A stretch of 64,000 nt of DNA from assembly GCA_907163375.1 (NCBI GenBank), contig CAJQUW010002129.1, positions 62,001 through 126,000 on the forward strand, given 5' to 3'. A program made the translations under genes and the position numbers. Below, one piece after another: positions 33,982 through 45,589 of this stretch. Origin of the DNA: Prostheceraeus crozeri. Its lineage: Eukaryota > Platyhelminthes > Polycladida > Euryleptidae. Each line of letters begins with the position of its first letter. Position 1 is the first letter of the stretch. The notes under the pieces were generated by a model that worked only from the letters and a program-made list of their open reading frames with translations, had not been told where the DNA came from and did no database searches.

Positions 33982-35004
33982 CATAGAAGTGGATAATAGT
34001 ACACTAGAATGGAAGTTTGATATCTTGCCTATGTACAATGATGGCACATGGAAAAATCTATGGTTTGTAGATCAGATTCGATCTAAAACATTGTATCATA
34101 GTCAAACTATTTGCCAAGTTGGTTGTGGAAGTTGTTGACAGAAAATTGCAGGATTTTCCTGAAGAGAATTTTAAGTGAGATGGCGGCATTGTTTCATGTG
34201 AAATAGCCTACTATTCCATGGATTAATAAACTGTGTCTATTTGTAGCAGTTATTGACAACTATTTTCCAATTTTTCATTACTGGAATACGAATTGAAATT
34301 TGGTTCACAGAGTCATAATCGAAAGTAGTCGATGTACTAGTTGCAAGAACATTTAAGAATTCAAAGATAAAAAAATCTGATTATTGGATAATTTCTCCTT
34401 CTAAAGATCAAGGAACCTAGCGCTCTTCCGGAAGAAAAGCATCGAAAGTTTCTTTAGCGATAATCATTTCTAAGATAAATGAAATGTCGCTGGATCCTTT
34501 CAATTAATCATTAAATGACTTATGTGATATAGTGTGATGATATTTTGGATGCTGATATTCAAAAGCATGCAAATGTTTTGAAAATTGCTCAAATATATTG
34601 AACAGGAGAACCCTTTTAAGTAAAATGAATAATCTGACATTTCTTGGCCTCTGATTTCAAGCTGGAGCAATGCATGCTCTTTAAATCGACATTACAAGTT
34701 GCGTATTTGTCTGATTATACTCTTGATTGATTATTGGAGCGATATTTCAAAATGATGAACGTACAGAACGTTATGCAGGATTTCCTTCTTTGTCATCCTG
34801 TCGATGCAGTATTTTGTAATTACACTATTGCCTTTGTGTACATGATCTTTGGACTAGGGGCAACAATCCAGATCGCAAATTGACTTGATGATTAAAAATG
34901 CCAACCCGAAAACAAGAAAGCCAGTTCACAAAATTTGCTTCCTGCTCCAACTAAGTTCCCCCGGAGTGTGCCATAATTTTTCTATGGTATTATTAATTTC
35001 TATG
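33982..35004. mobile_element. P-like non-autonomous element, copy 2
   Basis: The 1023-bp element aligns along its length with 22949-23993. Its ends are CATAGAAGTGGATAATA and the reverse complement of the right end, CATAGAAATTAATAATA. The 8-bp flanks are CTTTGCAG (33974-33981) and CTTTACAG (35005-35012), a target duplication with one mismatch. No coding capacity. Confidence 0.85.
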
Positions 35005-35012
35005 CTTTACAG

Positions 35013-35904
35013 GCCCTGTTCAACTTATAGGGTGCTTTGACAAGTCATTGGTCAACTTCGCAGCTTGTGGTGAACTTTCATGCTGCAAAGTATATTTGCG
35101 TCATGATTTTATTTTCTCTATGTATTATTCTGATTGTTATTACGTTGAATATCCTTGACAAGTTCCTAAATCTAGCATTTGAAATAGGAGCATCACAATG
35201 TGCTCAATTGAATCATATCGACGTAATGCAGTATCAAAAACATTGAATTAGTGAACGATTTCTTATTAGCACAATCATCAACATAGCCAGTCTTTTTTTC
35301 TATCAGATAGCTGATTATATTCGATAAAATTGACTCCTTCCATCTTCGTATCTTTTACTACTGTTATTTTCTTTATTATCATTTCTGTGGTTCTTTTCAT
35401 TTGTTCAAGTCGCTATTTAGTTCTTTTGCAATGTTTAGTAGCCTATGTCTATTCCAGTCCATGGATAGGAATATTATGCAATTATAAGTATGGCCATAGA
35501 CTTCTCAATTTCATGGCATGGCTGACAAATAGGACGCTAAGATATCTAACATATTCTAGATGGATACGCATGCATAGAATAGCCATTTTCAAGTTTATCA
35601 AGTTACATGTTTCTATCATGCTACTTATAAATGTATCTGCTGACAAACTCACTTTCTTGAAAACATTCTAAATCAACAAACTGGATAGTGAAGGCGAAGA
35701 CGACAGTTTTGCTTGAAGATGGAGGCGGTATTCTGGGTTAGTTTGAGTCGGTTGAAGGAGAGCGCTGGAAAATCTTCCTGCAAAGTTCTGATGCAATATA
35801 TTACAGAGATAATTGAATGATGCTACTTATGTAGTAAGAAGAGATAGCTGGGCAAAGGAAATGTAACATAGATATCAGCATATAACATCTAAAGAGAATG
35901 AAAA
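35013..35904. other. AT-rich interval with unassigned open frames
   Basis: Frames at 35037-35246 and 35330-35671 are hydrophobic but carry no recognised family motif. No splice sites of convincing strength frame them. I see nothing else. Confidence 0.3.
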
Positions 35905-36045
35905 CTATGAAATCAATACAAGACACCAACACCCTTGATTCCCTGACCGCACTCGCCGGACCCAGGAATCGAACCGACGTCCGCGGTGGAGACGAACTCT
36001 CACCTTCTTCACTGAGCCATGCTGATGGCGGTACAGAAGGAATGC
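35905..36045 (-). mobile_element. tRNA-derived SINE, minus copy
   Basis: Read on the minus strand, it has an A-box-like TGGCTCAGTGAAGAAGG, then a B-box GGTTCGATTCC within gacgtcggttcgattcctgg, and a non-tRNA tail gaatcaagggtgttggtgtc. The A-to-B spacing and order match a tRNA-like RNA polymerase III promoter. The loss of cloverleaf pairing and the presence of a second copy make a SINE more likely than a tRNA gene. A partner copy in the opposite orientation lies 70 bp away. Confidence 0.75.
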
Positions 36046-36111
36046 GAGTGAAGGCAGAAGGCATCTCCAAGTGATATCGACAGCTTATTGTCCTATTATT
36101 ATTGACAGAAT

Positions 36112-36235
36112 ACTACCAACATTCTGAAGGTGCGGGCTCGTCTCCACCGCGGACTTCGGTTCGATTCCTAGGTCGGGCGAGTGCGGTCGCGGAATCAAGG
36201 GTGTTGGTGTATTGTATTGACTTAATAGTAGAGTC
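36112..36235 (+). mobile_element. tRNA-derived SINE, plus copy
   Basis: This is the same sequence as the minus copy at 35905-36045: ctcgtctccaccgcggac, then the B box GGTTCGATTCC, then cgagtgcggtcgcggaatca and agggtgttggtgtattgtat. Its 5' end is shorter and the A box is degraded (gaaggtgcgggc). The two copies form an inverted pair. Confidence 0.75.
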
Positions 36236-36328
36236 ATTCTCTTTAGATATTCAATATACTGCGACAGACCTTTGTTGTCAAGACGTCAACATTGAATCTC
36301 AGTTTGATGCCTTCAGAAGAAAATGAAT

Positions 36329-37363
36329 CAGTGGCGGCTCGTGCAGTTCAGCTCAAGTGGGGCGCAGGACAAACTTCATTATTTAAGCTCATAAGCTGAT
36401 ATGGTCCCAGTTGCAGCGAGCTCTAGCTATACATACTACAATTACTATTAGTTATACCAGAAAACCTAGACCTATATGAAAGTGTTTCATTATGACATGG
36501 CAAAATTGAATTGTTCCATTTGATTTAACTAGCTGCGATCCCTTTATAATAAAGAATTATTTTTATAATATGGACTCTCATTCAAGCTCAAGTAAAAACA
36601 GAAAATATGCTTGAATTCGTAGCAGGTAATTGAAATTAAAAAAATCATTATTAAGTTCTTTCACTCAATTTAATTTCAAATAATTCACAATTTTTTAAAG
36701 CTAAATCGGCTTTCGAGGCAAAAATATGTCAAGACTACTGATCAACTTTTTCATTTGAAATTCGGAAGGCTACAGACAAGGTTTTGTGAAGCGTTAACGT
36801 AATTCCTGATTATTCGTAACCTTGGCGAGTCATTAGTTTTAATACGAATTTTTCTTTATATGAAATGCTGAAATAAAGTCTTTCTTGAGAAAAATAATCT
36901 GATTGAATTTCTATCGAATCTACACGAGAGACATCAATGAATAGTGACCGAGTGCGTTTCGACTGCGGTCTCCAATGCTTGCACATGTTTAATAAAATTG
37001 ACGTAAGCTTGACTTCCCAACACATGCTGCAGCGTTACAACTAATAAGAATGCGCGAAGCTGTACCAGAGGGACATCGTGAGAGCGCTCCGTCTCAGCAC
37101 AATTTACGCGTGTGATGCAAAACCTGCATGAAACGAGGCGCATTTGCTGTGCGCCCACGAGACATAGGGACGGTGACGTCTGAGTAACTTGAAACGTGCT
37201 TTGATTGATGTGTTTGGGCATTCTTGGTTATTGGACAGGTTGAGCCATTGACCGTTCAGTTACCGTTCATTTTTAACTTGATGTTGATTTATTTTAATAT
37301 TCTTTGGTGTATTGTTTAATGGAGGGCTGCGCCCCAGGCGCCCATATGGACGGGCCGCCACTG
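36329..37363. mobile_element. hAT non-autonomous element with perfect 8-bp target duplication
   Basis: The 1035-bp element begins CAGTGGCGGCTCGTGCA. Its right end reverse-complements to CAGTGGCGGCCCGTCCA, a typical hAT terminus. The 8-bp direct repeats AAATGAAT at 36321-36328 and 37364-37371 are identical. The interior holds a 95-codon minus frame (37221-36934) that is not a recognisable transposase. Complete ends without a transposase make it a non-autonomous copy. Confidence 0.92.
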
Positions 37364-37371
37364 AAATGAAT

Positions 37372-37854
37372 GAAATGTGTAACAAATGAATATGTGAGCT
37401 AATAACTACATGAATGAGGGAAACATCCACTGAATAACCAATGAATACTAGAAACGTCAAATCATCGAGAATGCTGAGAAGGTTCGAACGTCTTGCAGAC
37501 AGAAATTTGCTTCAAAAGGAATTTATTAAATGAGGGATTGTCTATTATATTCTTCCACTCCACTTTCAGGAACATACCGCTATTTTGAAATACTTAATCG
37601 CACAACATTTTGAAAATTCATTTCTGTTACACTGTAAACTGTACACCGTTTAAAACAGCTAAAATAACCGCTAAACTTAACAGAAAATCTTCACAGAAAA
37701 TATATGTAAAAAATCTGTCAAAGTGATGACGTCACAATTTGATGAGTGATGACGTAACAGTCAAAATCCGGTCGTATCAGATAAAATAACGTCTGATTTT
37801 ACCGATACTTTCAGTTCATACTGAAATAAACATTTTGTGACTTATAGATGTCTA
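37372..37854. other. Interval with a possible isolated repeat end
   Basis: The words cactgtaaactgtacaccgt at about 37630 resemble the end of the 15346-15752 element. I could not find the matching right end. No gene recognised. Confidence 0.35.
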
Positions 37855-38085
37855 TTGTTCATTATGAAATTGATGGTTATACAGAGAAATCTATGAATGA
37901 ACTATTCCAAGGATTATTTCGATATCTTGGTAGTCTCTGGCTAATCGCAACTTGTTTACAGACTTCTATGACTTTTTTACACAGGAGCTTACACAGGAAA
38001 GGTTAGTTTTGTGATCCCGTGGGTCACCCCCTCCCCCCCCCCGGTAGTTTTTCCTCCCGGTAGTTTACATAGAAGAGATTTCTCC
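37855..38085 (-). repeat. Dispersed repeat, inverted copy of 15115-15345
   Basis: The block attatgaaattgatggtt, gatatcttggtagtctctgg and cttgtttacagacttctatg is the reverse complement of the 15229-15340 sequence, and cctcccggtagttt follows as in the partner. A C12-like homopolymer run (cccctccccccccccc) lies in it near 38028-38042. Confidence 0.65.
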
Positions 38086-38432
38086 GCTCTCTCGACAACT
38101 CTGTGACCACTCTTGATAATTATACCACTCTGTTATATTCAAAGTTTGAATTTTCACAAAGATGGTCAACTATGCGCGTATGCAATCGAAATCTTGTAAT
38201 CACAGACTTAGAAATCCAGTGTTCGTTTCAACGATTCTTTTGTTTTCCGATAAGACTTGTGAATGAAGGAGAGTAAATTCTACATGCACAAGTCCGAGGT
38301 TGACGACAGATTCCACCCTTCATGTACCTTTGTGTGTAAGAGAACGTGTAAATGCGGCGATTTGATTCGTAGTTTGTTGTGTTTTTTGCTTTTCTGTATC
38401 AGCTAATGATAAAATTGCTTCCTTTTTTACAG

Positions 38433-38888
38433 ATGATATCAACTCTGAAAGGATGGTTTGCATTTTTCCTTTTCGCATTTGTTTATCAAATCGCAACTTC
38501 TGAAATTGCGCCTAAAGATATAAAAATGGCTGCTACGTACAACAAGCCAGAAGGTGGTAGTTATGTTCTCATGAAAGGAATGTTTATATGGAAAGATTCT
38601 GTGGACATTTGCAAAAGTCAAAATGCCACGATTGTCTCAATGGACACGCAAGAAGAAATGAAAAGCTTTTACAGAAACAATAAAGCTTTGCCAGTCAATC
38701 CACAGAAACCAATTTGGGCATTCGATAATATTAGTGGTCCTAAAAATGAACCTAATTGCTGGACTGCAGAAATATGGCATGGAGTTAGAAGGTGGGTGAA
38801 GAAGCAGTGTCATGATGTTTATCATGTCGTTTGTGAAAAGGATTGCATTTGTACATGCCCACAGAGGAGACGAAGAACAGATAACTGA
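38433..38888 (+). CDS. Secreted C-type-lectin-like domain protein
   Basis: The frame opens at ATG 38433, directly after a good acceptor (ccttttttacag, ending 38432), so an upstream non-coding exon is likely. The first ~24 residues (MISTLKGWFAFFLFAFVYQI...) form a signal peptide, which favours this start over the upstream in-frame ATG at 38379 inside the intron. The 151-residue product then has a C-type-lectin-like fold signature: SYVLMKGMFIWKDSVDICKS, NATIVSMDTQEEM, IWAFDN, and the C-terminal block NCWTAEIWH with CHDVYHVVCEK. Four cysteines fit the two canonical disulfides, and a CxCxC plus arginine-rich tail follows. The Ca2+/sugar-binding EPN/QPD and WND motifs are not evident, so carbohydrate binding is doubtful. 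The role is presumably extracellular recognition. No neighbouring gene is functionally linked. Confidence 0.75.
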   Translation: MISTLKGWFAFFLFAFVYQIATSEIAPKDIKMAATYNKPEGGSYVLMKGMFIWKDSVDICKSQNATIVSMDTQEEMKSFYRNNKALPVNPQKPIWAFDNISGPKNEPNCWTAEIWHGVRRWVKKQCHDVYHVVCEKDCICTCPQRRRRTDN

Positions 38889-39049
38889 GCTATACATGCC
38901 GCAATGTGGCTGCTTTTGATGTCGCAAATGTTGTCACCGTTCAAAACGATATATCTGTGTTGATAGTACTGACTTAACCATAGAGTAAATTCATAGAAGG
39001 TATAGTGTCAACTCAAAAAGGTTTGCATAGTGAACATTTTAACATCAAA

Positions 39050-39330
39050 GGATTCAGTTGCAATTGATGCTCCGCTTTCTGCATCGGACAAACGGGAGAT
39101 ATTTTTAAGAATCGGATAACTGCACCAACAGCACATAAATAAACCGAGAAGTGTCCCACTCTATGTCAGCAAGTATATCTCCTGCAGTGCTAAAGCCATG
39201 GATATTAAGTTCATGGCTACACCTATTTTTCAGTTACATGTTAATGCATGCAAAGCAAGAGGGAAAGGAAAGAGAAGATATTCATTTCAAAATTCAATCC
39301 TTCCCTCAATATTAATGTATAATTATTTTA
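39050..39330 (+). mobile_element. Penelope-like GIY-YIG fragment
   Basis: Around 39060-39240 the translated pieces show FCIGQTGDIFKNRIT, then a basic region, then LYVSKYISCSAKAMDIKF. This matches the order of the GIY-YIG endonuclease in Penelope-like proteins (YIGQTGD, then 'VSxHIxxC'). It is a short, broken, strongly truncated fossil with at least one break, and no reverse transcriptase. Confidence 0.65.
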
Positions 39331-40604
39331 ATGTCAATTATATTTCTGTGTTTGAAGAGATGGCAAGTATACCATCGAAGGCGCTTGCAGATTGCACAGA
39401 ATAAATCATTTCTGATTCAATTGTTGAATAGCCTAATGTATAGTATGTGATTAACAATATAATTTATCGCATAAGTTGAGATCTTATTGGGCTTAAAATA
39501 CTATCATTTCTTCTTTATTGCTATCATGATCAGTCAATTCCGTGGTAATTTCTTCAAAACTTCGAAAATTTTCATATCTCACATTTGGCAACAATACCCA
39601 AATGTGTTCCCCTCGAGTTCATTTAATAAAATTGAAACTATATACACATTGGGGATTTACTAAATCCTGAGTTTCTACTCTACCTAATATACCTACTCTA
39701 TGGACCTAACTGTTATTAGCTTGACTACAACTTCCTTGGAGTTATGGCTTGTGACAGCTAGGATATCGTGTCAGATAGTTATATCTATTGTTAGTTATAA
39801 TTATGGTTTCTTATAGGATGGCTGTGCACGTTTTATATGCTTTGTATTTCAATACAATAAAAAGGCGTGATATTAATTTTTAGCTTTTACTCCGCTTAAG
39901 AGGAACCAAAGACAGGGCTTTGTGGGATCTGTATCCTTCATTTCGGCGGTTGCTGGGAAGAAATGAGTCAGATAGAACACATGATCTTTAGATCTGATCG
40001 GATTTGACTGCTGAAATATAACTCAGGAAGCATTATAACCTGTATTTGTGACAAATAAAGCTTCATTCTAGTGCTATTTATGACAACACATTTACTCTGT
40101 TCAAACCGAAGGGGGACAAGTTGGATTTACTTCCACCTTAATTCACAAGGTTTCGCCAAAATTGGCTGAATGAACTTCTATTTTGGCCTTCAATCGTCAG
40201 CAGTATTGTGTCATGGGCTACAAAAGCAACTGATGATGAAAACGACATCGCTATGTGACGTTTGATTTCATTTCTTGTGGGGCCGAACAGAAGCAGTTCA
40301 TCAATGAGACCGAAATGTGTCCCCTTTCCAGCATGCTGCGATATAACAGCTACACGACGCTGCAGCATTGTACGCCTCTTAGAGTACAGAACTGCATGCC
40401 TGTATTTGTCTCCACGAACTTCCAATGGAGAAATTGTAACAGGTCGGCGATGCGTTATTGACTGCAAGTTAAAGTCGAAGAAGTATATCTCCAATGCGAT
40501 TTGTACTGAAAGCATTCTCCTGCATATGACTCTCTCTTCGTTGAATGGCATAGTCATCATCTACGAAATGACTTCATAACATTTTCATAGAAATTTCAAC
40601 AAAC
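39331..40604. other. Interval without recognised features
   Basis: The 140-codon minus frame 40560-40138 and overlapping plus frames have no identifiable domain. No element termini noticed. Confidence 0.35.
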
Positions 40605-41130
40605 AATCCTCACGCACGCACGATGGGTTTCAATTCGACTGTCACCTAAAAAATTCTCCAGCAAAACTGGTTGCAGTTTCTGGACGCACTTAGTCCATGT
40701 AGTCGCGAAGTGTGAAATTTAAGAAAATTCATCGAGCTATTTTCGAGAAAAGTCAAATTTTAGAATTTTTTAGTGGTATGAAAAAGTGCATTTTTGAATT
40801 TTTTTCATAAAATATTTTCCAAAGAAGCTGTGTGCATTTTTTGAATATACCATGTAAGCGCACTTGAGATATCAATCTTACAAATTTTCATCGAGCTACT
40901 CCCAAGAAATTTCAAATTTTGAGTTGTTGAGTAACATAAATGTTCACTATTTTTCACTTTGATAAAAATATCTTTGGAAAACCTGTTCACATCCTTGAAT
41001 GTACTCTGCTACATGCAAGTGCACTTGAAAAATGTCGAACTTTATTAGATATTTTTTATCAAACTCTCCTAGAGAAAGTTCAAATTTTAAATTTCTAATT
41101 TGTTCTATTTGTCTTGGCACGGAGTCAAGA
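40605..41130 (+). repeat. Dispersed repeat R, copy 1
   Basis: The unit contains cgactgtcacctaaaaaatt, tggacgcacttagtccatg, atcgagctattttcgagaaa and ttgatcaaaa-type AT blocks, ending ggcacggagtc. It repeats in the same orientation at 41478-41965 and inverted at 42735-43040. Non-coding. Confidence 0.8.
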
Positions 41131-41221
41131 TTCAACACTTGTAGAGTAGCAGTAGTAGACACGTTGTAAAAGTAGCTCAACATTCTGTAACGAAGCATGT
41201 CGTTAGCAAAACGTAAGTGAA

Positions 41222-41477
41222 AGTTCAACTATACACTAGGTGACATCCCACGCTCAATTGCGCGTAATTCACGTGTAAACTACGCGTAATTACACATGAC
41301 CCTAGACACCCGTGGCTATGCGTGACATTGCTGCAACATCTGTTGGCAGTCCTGTTATATAGACTTTGCGTCTCATGTGTCTGCATGTATCAGAGGCTAA
41401 ACAATGTGATATGACCTCAATTTCATGCTCAGGGAAGACAGAACATGCTTAGCGGTTCATCCGTGGTTCAAGCGGCA
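41222..41477 (-). mobile_element. Truncated relative of the foldback element at 57896
   Basis: It begins at cactaggtgacatcccacgc as the 57896 element does. It then carries, reverse-complemented, the core of that element (tgtctgcatgtatcagaggc, gacctcaatttcatgctcag, gcggttcatccgtggtt). Most of one arm is missing. Confidence 0.75.
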
Positions 41478-41965
41478 ACGGATACAACTCACGGTGGCCT
41501 TGAATTCGACTATCACCTAAAAAATCTCCAGTGAAACTGGCTGCAGTTTCCGCTCATGCTTAGTTCATGTCAATTTTTGTCAATTTTAAAAAAATCATCG
41601 AGCTATTTTCGAGAAAATTCAAATTTTAGATTTTTTGAGTAGTATGACAAAATGCATTTTTAATTTTTTTCATAAAAAATCCTCCAAAGAAGCTGTTTGT
41701 ATTTTTTGAACATACCATGTAAGCACACTTGAGAAATATCAATCTTACAAATTTTCATCGAGCTGTTTCCAAGAAAATTTAAATTGTTGAGTAGTGTAAA
41801 TATTCATTATTTTTTACTTTGATAAAAATATCTTTAGAAAACTTGTTCACATCCTTGAATGTACTCTGCTACATGCAAGTGCACTTGAAAAAGGTCGAAC
41901 TCTCCTTGAGAAAAGTCAAATTTTAACTTCGAATCAGTTCTATTGTCTAGGCACGGAGTCTAGTA
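41478..41965 (+). repeat. Dispersed repeat R, copy 2
   Basis: Same unit and orientation as 40605-41130, from gaattcgactatcacctaaa to ggcacggagtc. It carries a ~50-bp internal deletion and many substitutions. Confidence 0.8.
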
Positions 41966-42734
41966 TATTAGACGGATATTTCTTATCGTTATAGAATTTG
42001 AATTATCCCATACCAAATAGTAACCTTTCAAGCAGAAATGTATGGCAAATCCCGTTTTTACAGTTGAAGAGCGAAACTTTATTTATTTTAATGATAAACT
42101 TTATTGATTAAAATGATATGCATGTCGACTGTTGTAGGCAATAATTGCCGAAATTAGCTTCTTCCCGTAATTGGGGTGGGTGCTGTCTGTGATTTTATAG
42201 TTTTTCCATGTTCAAGAAAAGTCGACGGACTGTTCACATGGAAACCGCGGCACGTGGAAATGTTGATTATGAACAGAATGATGATGAATAACGTTCGCTA
42301 ATGATCAAGTCAGAAAATGACTGCTATTTTGATTGTTTATTGAAAAAAGTAAAAGAGACTTAACTAGTGCGACAGTGGAACTAACCGGATGCTCTAATAA
42401 CTAAGAACGAAATAACTAAGAAATGTATCGGATGTTGTAACTTTCTTAGATCTCCACGCGCAAAGAAGAAAATGTTTCGGTACTGAATTGTTGTATGCAA
42501 CAATACAAGGCATGAAAGAAACCTATCCAGCTCAGAAATCAATCCAATAATCTGAGAGTCTGTACATCGCCATATATACATGCACAATGCATTTTTAACT
42601 TTAAAAAATCATGAAATAGTCAAACCAGCTGCTTAAATTATCAATCAAGTCAAGTTATGACAATGGCAATCATCTGCAACCAGAGAAAAAAGATGCTTAG
42701 AAAATATTCTTGGTTAGAAATTCAAAAATTGATA

Positions 42735-43040
42735 GCATTTCTCGTGTAAAGGATTCAGAATTAGAATTTTCTTGGGAACATCTCGATGAAAAGTTGTAGG
42801 ATTGATGTTTCTCAAGATTGATATCTCAAGTGTGCTAACATGGTATGTTCAAAAAATGCAAACAGCTTCTTTGGAGAATTTTTTATGAAAAAAATTAAAA
42901 ATGCTCTTTTTCATATCACTCAAAAAATCTAAAATACGAATTTTCTCGAAAAGACCTCCATGAATTTTCTACATTTGACACTTCTCGACTACATGGACTA
43001 AGTGCGTCCAGAAACTGCGAAAAAGTCGATTTTTTGAATC
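42735..43040 (-). repeat. Dispersed repeat R, inverted copy 3
   Basis: This is the reverse complement of the left part of copies 1 and 2. The words aacagcttctttggagaatt, tttctcgaaaaga and catggactaagtgcgtccag are recognisable. Together with copy 2 it makes a long inverted pair around a ~770-bp centre. Confidence 0.75.
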
Positions 43041-43109
43041 TTCGTTTAGGTAATTGCCCAACCTGTGAAAATTTCGTCCGTTTGAATTTCACCGCAAACC
43101 TCCCTGGGT

Positions 43110-44104
43110 CAACTCAATACCTATCACATACGAAGGATTCATACCAAAATATTTTTTTGGCATATTTCTGTATTCTCTTGGTGTATATTTGTATGCTTTT
43201 CGTATGTTATTTCAAATGTGGTATGCTTTACATACTAAAGCCATACCAGCACAATGTTAAAGGAAGGCATCAACCATGTCTAAAGTATGTTGATTTGAGC
43301 CTTTTGTCAATGAAGATCACACCAATGTTACTACTGTTTTGTAAGTAGTAAGATAATGACATTTAATAGTCAAACTTACAATACTGAATTCGATTTTGAT
43401 ACACGTAAGTCTAAGGCATTTCATGAATAATCAATAAGTATTTAACCATCAACAATTATGCATTTATTATTTTGAAATTAAGCATATTAGCAATCCTAAA
43501 TAAAAACACATAATTCATTATAATTCATGAACGCAAAAATTGTTGTTTGAGATATATAAGTCAACAAGATTTCACTTTATATATCATTTAAACAAAGTGA
43601 TGTCTATTAACTTGAGTCATAAAGTAGAGTTGACTAAATGTGCTGTTAATGTTGCTAGACAAGCATCAACGACGACAATCGCGTGGTGCATTAAATTTAC
43701 AATAAATCTAATCTAGTTAAATATCACTCTATCAAACAAAAATAATATTCACGACTGGTATCACTGAAAAAAGTAATTTGACTGTAGTATGTAAAACACA
43801 AATTTTTTGCTATGTGACTTAAAGCTGCACATACCAGAGGCATACGGATAAGGATGAATTTGCATCGGGTCTCGTATATAAAACATACCAAAAACTCGTA
43901 TTTCAGTGTAAAACAGCCAATCACAGATAGAATAGTTCGTATCGTTACATACCAATCACATACGAAAGTAAGTGAGATGTGGCATGAAAAGCATACCAGA
44001 TCTCTGTAAGCATGTGAGAATCGTGTATCAGATATTAGTTTCAAATTGTATGTGATTTTGGTATATGTTTGCATGTAATTTCCGTATCCAGCGATTTACA
44101 GTGT
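43110..44104 (-). mobile_element. 1-kb repeat E, copy 1
   Basis: This matches 58491-59481 in inverted orientation. The right end (gtatccagcgatttacagtg, then TA) is the reverse complement of the CACTGTAAAT-GCTGGATACG start of the other copy. Interior landmarks such as atacgagttttt-type, gatgcaaattcatccttat and gccataccagcacaa are shared. Both copies keep related but broken short frames. The left terminus is degraded here. It is probably a non-autonomous DNA element. Confidence 0.75.
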
Positions 44105-45589
44105 ACCAGAGTCGACTTCAATCGACATAACGTTTCTTCATTGATTTCTTGTCTAATTGATTAATCTTTCTCAATTAACCGATTAATATATAAGCTGTTC
44201 GGGATCGACATAACATGACATTAAGTCAAAACTCGCAGATTCAACATCACTACCATTTTTAAGTAAATGATAGTGCTTTAATCAACAATTAATGAAAAAT
44301 TAGGAAGTAAGATTTGCTCTGATCTTGATAGCATTTGTGTCAGAGATGAGTTATTGATGAAAATCATCTTCATTGATTTCGAAAATCATTATTTAACCTC
44401 TGCCAGCAAGAATAATGTATGGTTGACTGTAGTCGAATCAGGTAAATAACGGGTTAAGTTGAATAATCAATTTATTGCGTAATTTAAAATCCTTTACACA
44501 CATTTTGAAGATGCCTGAAAGAATGTTATAATTTCAGTCGGCTGAAGCATTCATTTTTAAATGAATTTTCTTAAATGAATTAAACAGTCCAGTGAGCATT
44601 ACTAGAACATATAAAATAAAAATCTACATTCCCTGATATAGAAAGTGATTCATAATACATAGGCTTTTGCAAAGGTGAACCGAGTCGAAATTTAAGGAAG
44701 AAGTAAACTAATGATATATTTTCACAAATCAAAGACGAGAGGTCGGCATATTTGGAGTATTATAGAATCACAGAAACAATTGGGGTTAAATATTTTAGGA
44801 AGTTTCACATTCAGGGTTAGAGAAATATAATTTGAGTAAAATTGTTTTATCAAGATTGCATATTTCATTTTCATAAGGCTCTTAGGCCCATGGGCTTATA
44901 TTTGGAAAAAACAGCTCATTCCGCTGGAATCCCACACTCAAGCAATGCAGTCCATCTCAAGTAGAAATCCATTGAAATCCTTAATTCTTACTAAAATGAA
45001 ATGTGAATCAAGAAATATGATTAACAACTACTGAATAACAACGACATCTTTCTCGATGTCAAATAATCAGAGTTGCTGCGAAACGCGGTCTTTCTGTCTC
45101 ACGCAGCTTATACTTTTAAACATTGCATGACAGATGGTTCGAATGAATAGTTATTTCTTGAGCCTATTACAAGATTGATGATGAAACGCTACATGATGAA
45201 CGTCTACAGTTATGTTCAATAAAATGTGACTGATTAAGAGCAGAAATACATGGGAAAATGGAAATATCATTTCTTCAAATAAATTTATGTACAGGTAACT
45301 GAAAACTAAAACACAGCAAGCTTTCTCTAAACTTGAGTATGATTCCTGGTATTTTCCATTCTTCATTCGATGTACCAATCACTACCAGACTTTTAATACT
45401 ACGATAATGTTCCTTCTAAGTAGTGATGCAAATGGAAAGTTTTGAAATTTATTTTTCGGTGAGTGACGTTTTTTCCTTTATTTTGGAGACTTATTATAGT
45501 CGTCTGAAAAGACTATGTAATATTTAAAGACCGAAAACTTCTCTATCATCCCTGTATGTTAACTTTTCGAACCAACTGCACCTTTTCCT
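44105..45589. other. Interval without recognised features
   Basis: AT-rich sequence, no supported gene or element. Confidence 0.4.

Noticed and set aside
35905-36235. tRNA genes suggested by A/B boxes
   Set aside because: No complete cloverleaf can be drawn. Two copies share a non-tRNA tail, which fits a SINE.
38379-38432. Upstream ATG at 38379 as the start of the lectin-like gene
   Set aside because: A polypyrimidine tract and CAG lie between it and ATG 38433, and the signal peptide begins exactly at 38433, so 38379-38432 reads as intron.
43724-44074. 116-codon minus frame as a receptor-like gene
   Set aside because: It lies inside repeat E, and the other copy at 58639-58875 has a differently broken version, as expected of non-coding repeat DNA.
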